64,000 nucleotides of DNA from Herbaspirillum sp. RTI4 (GTDB taxonomy: Bacteria; Pseudomonadota; Gammaproteobacteria; Burkholderiales; Burkholderiaceae_D): contig NZ_JAVIWQ010000002.1 in the NCBI RefSeq assembly GCF_034313965.1, forward strand, positions 3,658,001-3,722,000, written 5' to 3'. Below the pieces are notes generated by a model. It was not told the DNA's origin and did not search any database. It was given only the letters and a program-made list of their open reading frames with translations. Below, one piece after another: positions 28,133-38,074 of this stretch. Each line of letters begins with the position of its first letter. Position 1 is the first letter of the stretch. The position numbers and the translations under genes are program-made.

Positions 28133-28477
28133 TTATCGACTAGCCGGTTTGGCGGGCGCTACCGGCTTGGCCGCTGTAGTTGCTGCCGCGGCAGGTTTTG
28201 CACCGCTCTTTGCCTGTCCGTTGACGGTTAATCCGGCCTGGGACATCTTGGCGGCATTTTTTTCGCCTATGCCTTTCACCCGCGTTTCGAGATCCGTCCA
28301 ATCCTTGAAGTTGCCACCTTTTTTCCGCTCATCAAGAATCCGCTTGGACGTTGCCGGGCCGATTCCCTTGATGCTGTCGAGCGCAGCCTGATCGGCTTTG
28401 TTGACATCGGCACTGGCAAAAGCGATGCCGGTGGAGGCGATCACTGTCGCCAGGATGAACGAAAGTTTTTTCAACAT
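28133..28477 (-). CDS. ComEA-like helix-hairpin-helix DNA-binding protein, exported
   Basis: A 114-residue protein with a signal peptide (MLKKLSFILATVIASTGIAFA) and one tandem HhH domain (about 22-85: DVNKADQAALDSIKGIGPATSKRIL, in part, and VKGIGEKNAAKM). The C-terminal tail is Ala/Pro/Lys-rich and disordered. Such short proteins bind DNA in the periplasm and take part in DNA uptake in related bacteria. No other competence genes are near. It has its own terminator and probably its own promoter in the 190 nt upstream. Confidence 0.82.
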   Translation of the reverse strand: MLKKLSFILATVIASTGIAFASADVNKADQAALDSIKGIGPATSKRILDERKKGGNFKDWTDLETRVKGIGEKNAAKMSQAGLTVNGQAKSGAKPAAAATTAAKPVAPAKPASR

Positions 28478-28671
28478 GGTTTTGTCTTTCCGATAATGGT
28501 GATATCGGGATCCGCCCTGCCCTGAAACAAGGCGAAATCAGGACGGATGCCGCAGAGGTGAATGCAGGTCGGCTGACATGCCCTCGCTTAACGATATGGC
28601 CAAATACGGCAGTAGACAAACAACGTGAATTTTTATCTCGCAGTTTTTCTAAAAACCAGTTTTACAGGGCT

Positions 28672-29607
28672 CTAGATACCCAACTCTTCGCGGGTCACTG
28701 TGGCAGTACCCAGCTTGCCGACCACAATGCCGCCAGCACGATTGGCGACGGTCACAGCGTCAATCAGGGGCATACCTGCGCCCAGCATGGCCGCCATGGT
28801 TGCAATCACCGTGTCGCCTGCACCGGAAACATCGAACACTTCCCGCGCCATCGCCGGAATATTCACTACCTGCTGATCCAGATAGAGGGTCATGCCCTCT
28901 TCCGAACGGGTCAGCAGCAGCGCCTCCATGTGCAGTGACTGACGCAGATTTTGCGCCTTGGTCGTCAATTCTTCTTCGTTATGCCAGGGGCCGATCACGC
29001 GTATGAGTTCCGAACGATTCGGCGTCAGCAGCGAGGCACCGGCATAACGCGTGAAATCGTCCCCTTTGGGATCGACCAGCACCCGCTTGCCCAGCGCTTT
29101 GGCTTTGGCGATCATCTCGGCGACATTGACCAGTCCGCCCTTGGCGTAATCGGACAGCACGATCACATCAAAATCGGCGACCAGCGCGTTGAATTGGGTG
29201 AGCTTGTCGCGCAATACGGCATCGGTAGGGACTTCTTCGAAATCCACGCGCACCAGTTGTTGCTGCTGGCCAATGACCCGCAATTTGATAATGGTCGAGA
29301 TGGCTTGGTCGCGGTTCAGGAAACTATGGATGCCAGCCTCGCTCAGCATGCGCTCTACGGCGTCGCCCGCTTCATCCTGCCCAACAACCCCCAGCAGGGC
29401 CGTATGCACCCCCAAGGCGGCCGCATTGCGCGCGACGTTGGCTGCGCCGCCAAGACGCTCTTCGCGCTTCCTGATGCGCACAATGGGTACCGGGGCTTCC
29501 GGAGAAATGCGGGTGACTTCACCGAACCAGTAGCGGTCCAGCATCACATCGCCCACCACCAGCATGCGCGTGGTGGTCAGCGCGGCAGAAAATTTCGCAT
29601 CGATCAT
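28672..29607 (-). CDS. rfaE1: D-glycero-beta-D-manno-heptose-7-phosphate kinase
   Basis: A 311-residue PfkB-type sugar kinase for the ADP-heptose pathway of LPS inner-core synthesis. The phosphoryl-acceptor loop is EERLGGAANVARNAAALG (about 50) and the catalytic motif is DVSGAGDTVIATMA (about 262). It consists of the kinase domain only; the cytidylyltransferase-like half fused in E. coli HldE is absent and must be encoded elsewhere. ugd ends 4 nt upstream, so the two are co-transcribed with lapAB. Confidence 0.92.
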   Translation of the reverse strand: MIDAKFSAALTTTRMLVVGDVMLDRYWFGEVTRISPEAPVPIVRIRKREERLGGAANVARNAAALGVHTALLGVVGQDEAGDAVERMLSEAGIHSFLNRDQAISTIIKLRVIGQQQQLVRVDFEEVPTDAVLRDKLTQFNALVADFDVIVLSDYAKGGLVNVAEMIAKAKALGKRVLVDPKGDDFTRYAGASLLTPNRSELIRVIGPWHNEEELTTKAQNLRQSLHMEALLLTRSEEGMTLYLDQQVVNIPAMAREVFDVSGAGDTVIATMAAMLGAGMPLIDAVTVANRAGGIVVGKLGTATVTREELGI

Positions 29608-29611
29608 TCGT

Positions 29612-30994
29612 TTATCCTCGGGTCAGCACGGATCGCCCGATGCCATGGTATTCAAATCCGGCATCGGCCATCACGGAGGGCTCAAACAGATTGCGGCCAT
29701 CGAAAATCACCGGCGTTTTCAGACAGGCCTTGAGTTGCCCGAAATCAGGGCTGCGAAAGGTTTTCCATTCGGTCACGATGACCAGCGCATCCGCACCGTC
29801 GAGCGCTGCCATCGGCTCTTCGCAGAAATGGATACGCGCCAGCAATTCCGGCCGGCCGGCGAAATCGAGTTCCAGTACGCGGCGCGCCTCTTTCATGGCG
29901 ACCGGATCGTAGACCGCGACACTGGCGCCACGTCCGATCAGTTCACCCAGCAACACCCGGGACGAGGCTTCGCGCATGTCATCGGTATTCGGTTTGAACG
30001 CCAGACCCCATACGGCGAAACGGCGTCCGCTCAGATCATCGCCAAAACGGGTAACGATTTTTTTGCCAAGAATATGTTTTTGCAGGTTATTGACTTGCTC
30101 GACGGCGCGCAGCACCAGCAAATCCTGGCCGTATTCACGCGCCGTGCGTTCCAGCGCCTGCACATCCTTGGGGAAACACGAACCGCCGTAACCGCAGCCC
30201 GCATAGAGAAAACTGTGACCGATGCGCGGGTCGGAGCCGATGCCGTGGCGCACTGCCTCAATATCGACGCCCACCTGATCGGCCAGATTGGCCAACTCGT
30301 TCATGAAGGAAATGCGGGTGGCCAGCATGGCGTTGGCGGCGTATTTGGTGAATTCAGCCGAGCGCACATCCATCCAGAAAGTGCGCTCATGATTTCGGTT
30401 AAAGGGCGCATACAGGGTTTTCATTTTCTGTTTCGCGACAATACCGTCACTGGTCTGGTCACAACCGATGACGATGCGATCTGGTCGCATGAAATCCTCA
30501 ACCGCCGCGCCTTCTTTCAGAAATTCGGGATTCGATACGACGGAAAATCCGAGATCGGCAATCGCGCCACCGCGCTGTTGAAGTTCCTCGCGCAGAGCCA
30601 GCGTGACCTTGTCGGCTGTGCCGACCGGCACCGTCGATTTGTCGACGATCACCTTGAAGCCGGTCATGTATTTACCGATATTGCGGGCCGCTGCCAGTAC
30701 GTATTGCAGATCGGCAGCGCCATCTTCATCGGGCGGAGTGCCGACCGCGATGAACTGGAGTTCGCCATGCGCCACGCTGGCGGCAATATCCGTGGAAAAA
30801 ATCAAACGGCCGGCTTGCCGGTTACGCTTGACCACATCTTCCAGACCCGGCTCGTGGATGGGTATGCCTCCACCGTTCAACAAGTCGATTTTGCTCTGAT
30901 CCACGTCGAGGCAAAACACGTTATTTCCCAATTCGGCGAGACAAGCGCCTGTGACGAGGCCAACATAGCCGGTGCCGACAATTGTTATTTTCAT
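29612..30994 (-). CDS. ugd: UDP-glucose 6-dehydrogenase
   Basis: A 460-residue NAD enzyme oxidising UDP-glucose to UDP-glucuronate for surface polysaccharides or lipid A modification. The N-terminal Rossmann motif [15 protein letters not shown], the active-site Cys in [14 protein letters not shown] (about 260) and the C-terminal domain ([16 protein letters not shown]) define the UDP-sugar dehydrogenase family. Gaps of 53 nt to lapB and 4 nt to rfaE1 place it in the envelope operon. Confidence 0.94.
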   Translation of the reverse strand: MKITIVGTGYVGLVTGACLAELGNNVFCLDVDQSKIDLLNGGGIPIHEPGLEDVVKRNRQAGRLIFSTDIAASVAHGELQFIAVGTPPDEDGAADLQYVLAAARNIGKYMTGFKVIVDKSTVPVGTADKVTLALREELQQRGGAIADLGFSVVSNPEFLKEGAAVEDFMRPDRIVIGCDQTSDGIVAKQKMKTLYAPFNRNHERTFWMDVRSAEFTKYAANAMLATRISFMNELANLADQVGVDIEAVRHGIGSDPRIGHSFLYAGCGYGGSCFPKDVQALERTAREYGQDLLVLRAVEQVNNLQKHILGKKIVTRFGDDLSGRRFAVWGLAFKPNTDDMREASSRVLLGELIGRGASVAVYDPVAMKEARRVLELDFAGRPELLARIHFCEEPMAALDGADALVIVTEWKTFRSPDFGQLKACLKTPVIFDGRNLFEPSVMADAGFEYHGIGRSVLTRG

Positions 30995-31047
30995 ACTTAC
31001 TTCCCCATAAATGCATTTTGTGGCGACGTGGATACGTTAAACACGCA

Positions 31048-32223
31048 TCAATTCATCACATTCAGTTCTTCAGTGCGGCGCGGCGGGTAGGTTTCCCAGC
31101 AGTTGCAGCCGGGGCAGTGCCAGTAGAACTGCCGTGCCTTGAAACCGCAATGCGAACATTGATAGCGCGCCAGTTTTTGGGTATAGCCATGCACCAGCGT
31201 TTTGACGATCGCCAGCTCGGGCCGTACTTCCGCCGAGGCGTTCATCAGACGGGCTTCCAGGAATTTATCCAGCCCCAGCAAAGTCGGCGTGCGGCGCAAT
31301 TCATCGGCGGCCAACTGACTGGCGGCTTCGACGCCGTCGCGCTCGAGTACCGCCTTGAAGACCACTTCGAGCAAGTCAATCGAGGGGGCTTCCGCCAGAT
31401 AGGAGCGCAGCAAATTGACGCCTTCCTGTGGTCGCCCTACGGCTTGATAGTTGTCCATCAGCCGCTGCGCCACTAAGGCGACGTGCGGCACGCTCTGATG
31501 CTCCACACGACGCCATGCCATCAATGCGGCTTCGCGGTCGCCTTTCGCCAGATGCGTATCGCCCAGCAATATGGTGGCGCGCACGCTGTTGCGATCAACG
31601 GCAAGGGCTTTCTCCAGCATGACCATGGCAGCGTCGGGATCGGTATGCACCAGCTCGTCCTCCGCCAGTTCACAGTAGAACTGCGCGATTTCCTTGGGTC
31701 GGGTACCAACGCCAGACTCCTGCAAGGCTTCGGTTGCCTTGATCGCCCGCAGCCATTCTTTCTCGCGCTGATAGATTTCCAGCAGGGCGCGGCCGGCTTG
31801 TGCGGTATAGAGCGTGTTCATCAATTTGTAAAACGTGGATTCGGCGCGATCCAGCAAACCGGCTTTCAGGTAATCCTGTCCCAGCTCGTACTGCGCCTGC
31901 AGTTTTTGCTCCAGCGGCAAATCGGGTCGTGCCAGCAAATTCTGATGCACGCGGATGGCGCGTTCCGTCTCGCCGCGACGGCGAAACAGGTTGCCCAGCG
32001 CAAAGTGCATGTCGGCGGTTTCGGGATCGAGCTTGACGATGTCGATGAAGGCATCGATGGCCTTGTCCGGCTCTTCGTTCAGTAGAAAATTCAGGCCTTT
32101 GAAATATCCACGCGGCAAGGTGCGGGATTCCGACAGCAGTTGATTAATGTCGATCCGGGCCGCAATCCATCCGAGACCGAAAAACACGGGAATGCCCAGC
32201 AACCACCAGAATTCAAATTCCAT
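31048..32223 (-). CDS. lapB: LPS assembly protein LapB (YciM)
   Basis: A 391-residue inner-membrane-anchored TPR protein that in E. coli directs FtsH to degrade LpxC and so balances LPS synthesis. An N-terminal helix (WWLLGIPVFFGLGWIAARI) is followed by about eight TPR units and a rubredoxin-like metal site at the C-terminus with four Cys (CSHCGFKARQFYWHCPGC). The start MEFEFWWLL is the family start. It lies 15 nt after lapA. Confidence 0.93.
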   Translation of the reverse strand: MEFEFWWLLGIPVFFGLGWIAARIDINQLLSESRTLPRGYFKGLNFLLNEEPDKAIDAFIDIVKLDPETADMHFALGNLFRRRGETERAIRVHQNLLARPDLPLEQKLQAQYELGQDYLKAGLLDRAESTFYKLMNTLYTAQAGRALLEIYQREKEWLRAIKATEALQESGVGTRPKEIAQFYCELAEDELVHTDPDAAMVMLEKALAVDRNSVRATILLGDTHLAKGDREAALMAWRRVEHQSVPHVALVAQRLMDNYQAVGRPQEGVNLLRSYLAEAPSIDLLEVVFKAVLERDGVEAASQLAADELRRTPTLLGLDKFLEARLMNASAEVRPELAIVKTLVHGYTQKLARYQCSHCGFKARQFYWHCPGCNCWETYPPRRTEELNVMN

Positions 32224-32238
32224 AGAAATGTACTGTTC

Positions 32239-32562
32239 TTAAATGAGGTGCTGGGGGGAGATGATGTTGTCGGGTTGCGGCGAGGTTTGCGCACGTAGCT
32301 GCGCTTCGGTTTCTTTGGCGATCAGGGCCAGTGCCTTTTTATGCCGGGAGGCTTCGCGCCGGTGTCTGAGCACAGTGGGAATCATCGCCAAAACGCCTAG
32401 TATCACGCCGCCGACAAAACAGACCAGCAGCACCAGCACCAAGGGGTCGCTACGTTGATATCCGAGGAAAAAGTGCAGCGTGATTTCTTGTGTGTTTTTT
32501 AGCGCAAAGCTGAAAAAAATGATGAAAAAAATGGCCGCTAACAATCGGGTGATAATTTTCAT
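32239..32562 (-). CDS. lapA: LPS assembly protein LapA (DUF1049)
   Basis: A 107-residue inner-membrane protein with two helices (about 4-22 and 42-65) and a charged cytoplasmic tail, matching the LapA/DUF1049 family. It works with LapB in LPS assembly. The ATG at 32562 has AAGGATTTGCC upstream. A terminator separates it from ihfB, so a promoter for lapAB-ugd-rfaE1 should lie at about 32565-32710. Confidence 0.88.
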   Translation of the reverse strand: MKIITRLLAAIFFIIFFSFALKNTQEITLHFFLGYQRSDPLVLVLLVCFVGGVILGVLAMIPTVLRHRREASRHKKALALIAKETEAQLRAQTSPQPDNIISPQHLI

Positions 32563-32712
32563 GGCAAATCCTTATTGAGCACTACTGGCGATATCGCCGA
32601 TTGCACTGATTGTATTCGATACGGGGATGCCGCCTTTGCGGGTAATTCCCTGTCATGCAACACGGCGATTGGCTGTTCATCCCTAAGCCCAAGCGCAAGT
32701 GCGAAATTGTAC

Positions 32713-32744
32713 GTGAAAAAAAACGGCATCCGAGGATGCCGTTT
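32713..32744 (-). terminator. Terminator of the rpsA-ihfB transcript
   Basis: AAACGGCATCC pairs with GGATGCCGTTT around a minimal loop, and the minus strand continues as a T-run. It lies 67 nt beyond the ihfB stop and separates it from lapAB. Confidence 0.88.
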
Positions 32745-32810
32745 CAATTTATTGCATTGTTTTACCTGGCTTGCGGCAGGGAAACAAGGTGGTCAGGCAT
32801 GACGCCTGAC

Positions 32811-33116
32811 TCAGTCTTCCAGAATTGGCTGTCCCGCCATGGCGTCCACCCGTTCGCGTAACTCTTTACCCGGCTTGAAATGGGGTACCCGTTTTTCGGG
32901 CACCATCACTTTTTCGCCAGACTTAGGATTACGTCCGATGCGCGGTGGTCTGCGGTTCAGCGAAAAACTACCAAAACCGCGGATTTCGATACGCTGCCCT
33001 GTGGACAGCGCATCGACCATGGCGTCGAGTATCGTTTTGACCGCGTAATCCGCATCTTTAGCTACCAGCTGCGGATAACGCTCGGCCAAACGAGCAATCA
33101 GCTCAGACTTTGTCAT
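32811..33116 (-). CDS. ihfB: Integration host factor subunit beta
   Basis: A 101-residue DNA-bending protein of the HU/IHF family that pairs with IHF-alpha. The motif [22 protein letters not shown] (about 46-67), with the Pro that intercalates DNA, is diagnostic, and the start [11 protein letters not shown] is typical for IHF-beta. It lies 16 nt after rpsA, the usual order in proteobacteria. Confidence 0.95.
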   Translation of the reverse strand: MTKSELIARLAERYPQLVAKDADYAVKTILDAMVDALSTGQRIEIRGFGSFSLNRRPPRIGRNPKSGEKVMVPEKRVPHFKPGKELRERVDAMAGQPILED

Positions 33117-33132
33117 TCAGGTTCTCGACAAC

Positions 33133-34854
33133 TTAGTTCTTGTTGTCGAATTTTGCCTTCAACAAAGCGCCCAGGCTGGTAGTGCCCGATGCTGCATTGG
33201 AGTCGGAGGCGGTCGACATTTTTTGCATGGCTTCTTGCGTATCGACATTGTCTTTCGCCTTGATCGACAGCTGGATGCTGCGAGCTTTGCGATCGATGTT
33301 GAGGACCATTGCTTCGACGCTGTCGCCCACTTTCAGGTGAGTACCGGCATCTTCCACGCGGTCGCGGGAGATTTCGGAAGCACGCAGATAGCCTTCAACT
33401 TCTTCGGACAACTGGATCACAGCGCCCTTAGGCTCGACCGACTTGACGATGCCGGTAACCAGCGCGCCCTTGTCGTTCATTGCCGAGTAGTTGTTGAACG
33501 GATCGCCTTCGAGTTGCTTGACGCCCAGCGATACGCGTTCGCGTTCGACATCGATGGCCAACACGATAGCTTCCAGCTCGTCGCCCTTTTTGAAGCGACG
33601 CACGGCTTCTTCGCCGGTTTCGATCCAGGACAGGTCGGACAGATGCACCAGACCGTCGATATTGCCGGTCAGGCCGATGAACACGCCGAAGTCAGTGATC
33701 GACTTGATCGCGCCGCGAACCTTGTCACCCTTTTTGTGGGTCACTGCAAAGTCATCCCAAGGATTGGCTTTGCACTGCTTCATACCCAGGCTGATACGAC
33801 GACGTTCTTCGTCGATTTCCAGAACCATGACTTCCACTTCGTCGCCCAATTGAACGACCTTGTTTGGTGCCACGTTCTTGTTAGTCCAGTCCATTTCGGA
33901 AACGTGGACCAAACCTTCGATACCCTGCTCGACTTCAACGAATGCGCCATAGTCGGTCAGATTGGTGACCTTACCGAACAGACGTGTGCTTTGTGGGTAA
34001 CGACGTGACAGGCCAGTCCATGGATCGTCGCCCAATTGCTTGACGCCCAGAGAAACGCGGTTCTTTTCTTGATCGTACTTGAGGACCTTGGCCGTAATTT
34101 CCTGACCGACGGTGAGCACTTCCGAAGGATGACGCACACGACGCCATGCCAGATCGGTGATGTGCAACAGACCATCGATACCGCCCAGATCCACGAATGC
34201 GCCATAGTCGGTGATGTTCTTGACGACGCCGGTAACCACGGTGCCTTCTTTCAGCGTTTCCATCAGCTTTTGACGCTCTTCGCCCATCGATGCTTCGATG
34301 ACAGCGCGGCGCGACAGCACCACGTTGTTGCGCTTGCGGTCCAGCTTGATGACCTTGAATTCCAGCGTTTTGCCTTCGAACGGCGTGGTGTCCTTGACCG
34401 GACGGGTATCGACCAGCGAACCCGGCAGGAAGGCACGAATGCCGTTGGTCAGAACGGTCAGACCGCCCTTGACCTTGCCATTGACAGTACCGATAACAAT
34501 CTCGCCGGACTCCATCGCTTTTTCCAGCGAGAGCCACGATGCCAGACGCTTGGCCTTGTCGCGCGACAGGATAGTGTCACCGAAACCGTTTTCCAGTGAT
34601 TCGATAGCAACGGAGATGAAGTCACCGACGCTGACTTCGAGTTCACCGTTGTCGTTCTTGAATTCTTCGATTGGGATAAAGGCTTCAGATTTGAGGCCTG
34701 CGTTGACGATCACAAAATTGTGGTCGAGACGAACGACTTCCGCCGAGATAACTTCGCCGGAGCGCATATCTTGACGTGATAGCGACTCTTCAAACAGAGC
34801 AGCGAATTCGCTGGAACCGGCAGAGCCAGCAGCAAGGATAGTAGTGGTTGACAT
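33133..34854 (-). CDS. rpsA: 30S ribosomal protein S1
   Basis: A 573-residue protein with six S1 RNA-binding domains, recruiting mRNA to the 30S subunit. Each repeat carries motifs such as [21 protein letters not shown], in part, and [13 protein letters not shown]. The extra N-terminal residues [15 protein letters not shown] before the first domain are an acceptable start. It is followed by ihfB and preceded by cmk, which belong to the same ancestral operon. The upstream 285 nt probably hold its own promoter and an autoregulatory leader. Confidence 0.97.
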   Translation of the reverse strand: MSTTTILAAGSAGSSEFAALFEESLSRQDMRSGEVISAEVVRLDHNFVIVNAGLKSEAFIPIEEFKNDNGELEVSVGDFISVAIESLENGFGDTILSRDKAKRLASWLSLEKAMESGEIVIGTVNGKVKGGLTVLTNGIRAFLPGSLVDTRPVKDTTPFEGKTLEFKVIKLDRKRNNVVLSRRAVIEASMGEERQKLMETLKEGTVVTGVVKNITDYGAFVDLGGIDGLLHITDLAWRRVRHPSEVLTVGQEITAKVLKYDQEKNRVSLGVKQLGDDPWTGLSRRYPQSTRLFGKVTNLTDYGAFVEVEQGIEGLVHVSEMDWTNKNVAPNKVVQLGDEVEVMVLEIDEERRRISLGMKQCKANPWDDFAVTHKKGDKVRGAIKSITDFGVFIGLTGNIDGLVHLSDLSWIETGEEAVRRFKKGDELEAIVLAIDVERERVSLGVKQLEGDPFNNYSAMNDKGALVTGIVKSVEPKGAVIQLSEEVEGYLRASEISRDRVEDAGTHLKVGDSVEAMVLNIDRKARSIQLSIKAKDNVDTQEAMQKMSTASDSNAASGTTSLGALLKAKFDNKN

Positions 34855-35140
34855 AGGTTAGATAGAGAGTTTGTTCCAATATCAGATGAACGCAAGGACA
34901 CAAACTGCGCACACCCGCGATACTGGGTTAGGTTTATCAAGGTCGGGCAGGACTTTGCGTCTGCCTGACAACAATGGAAATACAAAATGAAGCAAAAACG
35001 ACAGCGGCAATACACAACAGTAATACAGCAACGAACATGGCAAGGCATTACAAAAGAACACCGACTACATGCGCCTTAAAGCAGAAATCATCGCTTGCTT
35101 ATAAAGCTGAATTTATAAAGCTGAATTTATAACATTCAAT
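34855..35140 (-). other. cmk-rpsA spacer, presumed rpsA leader
   Basis: Just under 300 bases with no gene. The cmk-proximal end holds the 14-nt array described separately. The rest is the likely promoter and 5' leader of rpsA, which in other bacteria is autoregulated by S1. I could not define promoter boxes. Confidence 0.5.
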
Positions 35141-35146
35141 TTATAA
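35091..35146 (-). repeat. 14-nt tandem array starting at the cmk stop codon
   Basis: On the minus strand the last codon and stop of cmk (TTA TAA) open TTATAAATTGAATG, then TTATAAATTCAGCT twice, and a decayed TTATAAGCAAGCGA: four 14-nt units in register. Each carries TAA. Same unit length and register as the DUF1345 and metQ arrays. Confidence 0.9.
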
Positions 35147-35800
35147 CGCTAAATACCAGCCGATGACCTGAGCCACCGCTTCTTCTGCACTCATGCCGGA
35201 CGTATCCAGTAAGTGTGCATCGGTCGCTGGTTTTAGCGGCGCAGACGCCCGATTCATATCCCGTGCGTCCCGTTCAGCCAAATCCTTTGAAAGGTCTTGC
35301 ATACTAGCAGAAAAACCCTTGTCAATCAATTGCTTATAGCGTCTTTGGGCGCGCGCCTCCACGCTGGCGGTCAAAAACACCTTCAGCCGGGCATGCGGGA
35401 AAATGACCGTCCCCATATCGCGTCCGTCCGCCACCAGTCCCGGGGCCTTGCGAAAGCTCTGCTGCAAGCCGTACAGCGCATGTCGCACCATTGGCAATGC
35501 GGCAATGCGCGAAGCGGTATTGCCCACTTCTTCGGCCCGAATTGCCGCGGTGACATCTTCGTTGCCCAAAAACACATGCGTCCCGGAAAAATGGCATTGC
35601 AAATGCTCTCCCAGCTTGGCAATGGCATGTTCGTCATTGAGCGGCGCCGCCCTGCGCAACGCCGACAAAGCGGTCAGCCGGTACAGACAGCCGGAGTCGA
35701 GGACATGGAAGCCAAAGTGCTGCGCTACCAGATGCGCAACGGTGCCCTTGCCGGAAGCGGTCGGGCCGTCGATGGTAATTACGGGAATACTGCTGTTCAT
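35141..35800 (-). CDS. cmk: Cytidylate kinase
   Basis: A 219-residue nucleotide kinase phosphorylating CMP and dCMP. The P-loop is [10 protein letters not shown] (about 12-21), the substrate-binding segment is [15 protein letters not shown] (about 123) and the C-terminal lid contains [13 protein letters not shown]. It lies 13 nt after aroA and before rpsA. The stop codon is part of a 14-nt repeat array. Confidence 0.95.
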   Translation of the reverse strand: MNSSIPVITIDGPTASGKGTVAHLVAQHFGFHVLDSGCLYRLTALSALRRAAPLNDEHAIAKLGEHLQCHFSGTHVFLGNEDVTAAIRAEEVGNTASRIAALPMVRHALYGLQQSFRKAPGLVADGRDMGTVIFPHARLKVFLTASVEARAQRRYKQLIDKGFSASMQDLSKDLAERDARDMNRASAPLKPATDAHLLDTSGMSAEEAVAQVIGWYLAL

Positions 35801-35813
35801 GGTTATCTTCAGT

Positions 35814-37145
35814 TCAAATCAAAGTCTGGCGGGCGATATCGGCGAATACGCTGAAATACTCGGGAAAGGTCTTGCCCACGCACGCCGGGTCGTTGATGCG
35901 CACTGCCACGCCGCGTCGTGCCGCGCCGTCCAGTGAGGCCAGCGAAAAGCACATGGCCATCCGGTGATCGTCATACGTATCGATAGTGGCCGGAGTCAAT
36001 GCTGCCGGCGGGGTCACGCGCAGATAGTCAGCGCCCTCCTCCACCGTCGCGCCCAGTTTGCGCAATTCAGTCGCCATCGCGGCCAGGCGGTCGGTTTCCT
36101 TCACGCGCCAGCTGCCGATATTGCGCAGCGTGCTGGTACCGTCGGTGTACAACGCAGCGACCGCGAGGGTCATCGCTGCATCGGGAATATGGTTAAGATC
36201 AATGTCGATCGGTTTCAGTACGCCATTCGAGGAGGCTTCGATCCAGTTGTCACCGACCGTAATCTCCGCCCCCATCTGACGCAAGGCATCGACCAGACGG
36301 ACGTCGCCCTGGATGCTGTTTTTCCCCACGCCCTCGACCCGTACCGGTCCGCCGGCAATCATCCCTGCCGCCAGAAAATACGAGGCGGAAGAAGCGTCGC
36401 CCTCGACATGGATCACACCCGGACTGCGATAACGCTGTCCGGCAGCAACCGTAAACGATTGCCAGCCATCGCGTTCCACCTCGACGCCGAAGCGCTGCAT
36501 CAGGTTCAGTGTGATTTCTATATAGGGCTTTGAAATCAGTTCGCCCGCTACCTCGATCGTCAGCGGCTGCTCTCGTGCCATCATTGGTGCGGCCATCAGC
36601 AGGGCAGTGAGGAACTGGCTGGAAACATTGCCGCGCACCTGCATCTTTTGCGCGTTCAGCTGGCCGCGTCGAATATGCAAGGGCGGATAACCGGGATTTC
36701 CCGTGTATTCGATCCGCATGCCTACCGCATTGAGCGCATCGACCAGATCGCCGATAGGTCGCTCATGCATGCGCGGTACGCCGTGCAGAGTGTAATCCCC
36801 GCCGAGTACCGCCAGCGCCGCCGTCAAAGGACGGATTGCCGTACCGGCATTGCCCATGAACAGATCGGCCTGATGCACCGGCAAAACGCCATCGACGCCA
36901 TGCACCAGATAATCACGACTGCCTTCGCGCTGTTCCCACTTGACGCCCAGTTGTTGCAAGGCCATCAGCATGACCAGGGTATCGTCGGACGCCAGCAAGT
37001 CCTTGATGTCGCTGACGCCTTCGGCCAAAGCCGCCAGCAACAGGGTGCGATTGGAAATGCTCTTGGAACCCGGCAATTTGACGCGTCCCTGCACATGCGC
37101 CACGGGGTGCAGATCGATATAACGCGGGTAAGAAATAGATTTCAT
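35814..37145 (-). CDS. aroA: 3-phosphoshikimate 1-carboxyvinyltransferase (EPSP synthase)
   Basis: A 443-residue enzyme of the shikimate pathway joining shikimate 3-phosphate and phosphoenolpyruvate. Motifs are [18 protein letters not shown] (about 24), [18 protein letters not shown] (about 95) and [14 protein letters not shown] (about 390). The loop NAGTA with Arg-Pro two residues later is the class I (glyphosate-sensitive) pattern. It lies 9 nt from tyrA and 13 nt from cmk. Confidence 0.96.
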   Translation of the reverse strand: MKSISYPRYIDLHPVAHVQGRVKLPGSKSISNRTLLLAALAEGVSDIKDLLASDDTLVMLMALQQLGVKWEQREGSRDYLVHGVDGVLPVHQADLFMGNAGTAIRPLTAALAVLGGDYTLHGVPRMHERPIGDLVDALNAVGMRIEYTGNPGYPPLHIRRGQLNAQKMQVRGNVSSQFLTALLMAAPMMAREQPLTIEVAGELISKPYIEITLNLMQRFGVEVERDGWQSFTVAAGQRYRSPGVIHVEGDASSASYFLAAGMIAGGPVRVEGVGKNSIQGDVRLVDALRQMGAEITVGDNWIEASSNGVLKPIDIDLNHIPDAAMTLAVAALYTDGTSTLRNIGSWRVKETDRLAAMATELRKLGATVEEGADYLRVTPPAALTPATIDTYDDHRMAMCFSLASLDGAARRGVAVRINDPACVGKTFPEYFSVFADIARQTLI

Positions 37146-37154
37146 CGTCGGTAA

Positions 37155-38051
37155 TTAAAGGGGTAAGACAGGAGGAGGTTGGCTGGCTTCAATCGCGGCA
37201 AGCCAGTCGTGGCGGGCCTGTCTGGCGCTGTGAAACAGTGATTCCAGTCCAGCCGCGTCGCCCTGCTCCAGCAAGCTGCGCATACGGAGCAGTTGGGTCT
37301 GGTAATCGTCCAGTTCTTGTAACAGTGCATCACGGTTGGCCAGCGCAATATCGCGCCACATTTCAGGCGAAGAACCGGCAATCCTGGTGAAATCGCGGAA
37401 ACCGCTGGCAGCGTACTGAAACAGGGTATCGGCATGCGGCTTGCGCGCCAGATCGTCCACCAGAGCGAACGCCAGCAAGTGCGGCAGATGGCTGACGGCG
37501 GCAAATACCTGATCGTGCATTTCGGGGGTGAGCGCGTGCAGGATAGCCCCGCACTGTTGCCAGGCTTGCGTGACCAGCGCGACGGCGGCAGACGAATTTT
37601 CCGGCAAAGCCGTCAGCACCACTTTTTTGCCACGATAGAGCGCAGCCGTAGCAGCATCGGGGCCGCTGGCTTCGGCACCGGCAATCGGATGGCCGGGTAC
37701 GAACTGTCCTATTTTGTCGCCCAGCGCCTTTCGTGCGGCCGCGACGACGTCGCTCTTGGTGCTGCCGGCGTCGGTGACAACGGTAGCAGCATCCAGATAC
37801 GGGACGATGGCGCTCAAAATGCCGGCGGTTTGCGCTACCGGCGTGGCAATCAGTACCAGATCGGCACCGCTGACTGCCGACACCGACTCGCTGATCTCAT
37901 CGACAATGCCCAGCTCCAGCGCCCGCTGTAGCGATGCCTTGCTACGGCCTATCCCGACAATCTGCGTGGCCACGCCCGCCTGCTTCAGCGCCAGCGCAAA
38001 CGAGCCGCCGATCAGACCAACGCCAAACACCACTACTTTACGCAAGATCAT
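37155..38051 (-). CDS. tyrA: Prephenate dehydrogenase
   Basis: A 298-residue NAD(P) enzyme of tyrosine synthesis. The nucleotide-binding motif VFGVGLIGGSFALALKQAG lies near the N-terminus, and GHPIAGAEASGPDAA (about 122) is the substrate-site segment. It has no fused chorismate mutase. I start at the ATG at 38051 (MILRKVVVFG); the in-frame extension to 38150 would overlap hisC. Confidence 0.94.
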   Translation of the reverse strand: MILRKVVVFGVGLIGGSFALALKQAGVATQIVGIGRSKASLQRALELGIVDEISESVSAVSGADLVLIATPVAQTAGILSAIVPYLDAATVVTDAGSTKSDVVAAARKALGDKIGQFVPGHPIAGAEASGPDAATAALYRGKKVVLTALPENSSAAVALVTQAWQQCGAILHALTPEMHDQVFAAVSHLPHLLAFALVDDLARKPHADTLFQYAASGFRDFTRIAGSSPEMWRDIALANRDALLQELDDYQTQLLRMRSLLEQGDAAGLESLFHSARQARHDWLAAIEASQPPPVLPL

Positions 38052-38074
38052 CGGTCCGCCCGGGTCAGGGAAAT

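Noticed and set aside
34710..35048. 112-residue minus-strand open frame over the rpsA start and leader
   Set aside because: It overlaps the rpsA N-terminus in another frame and has no recognisable similarity; it is a shadow.
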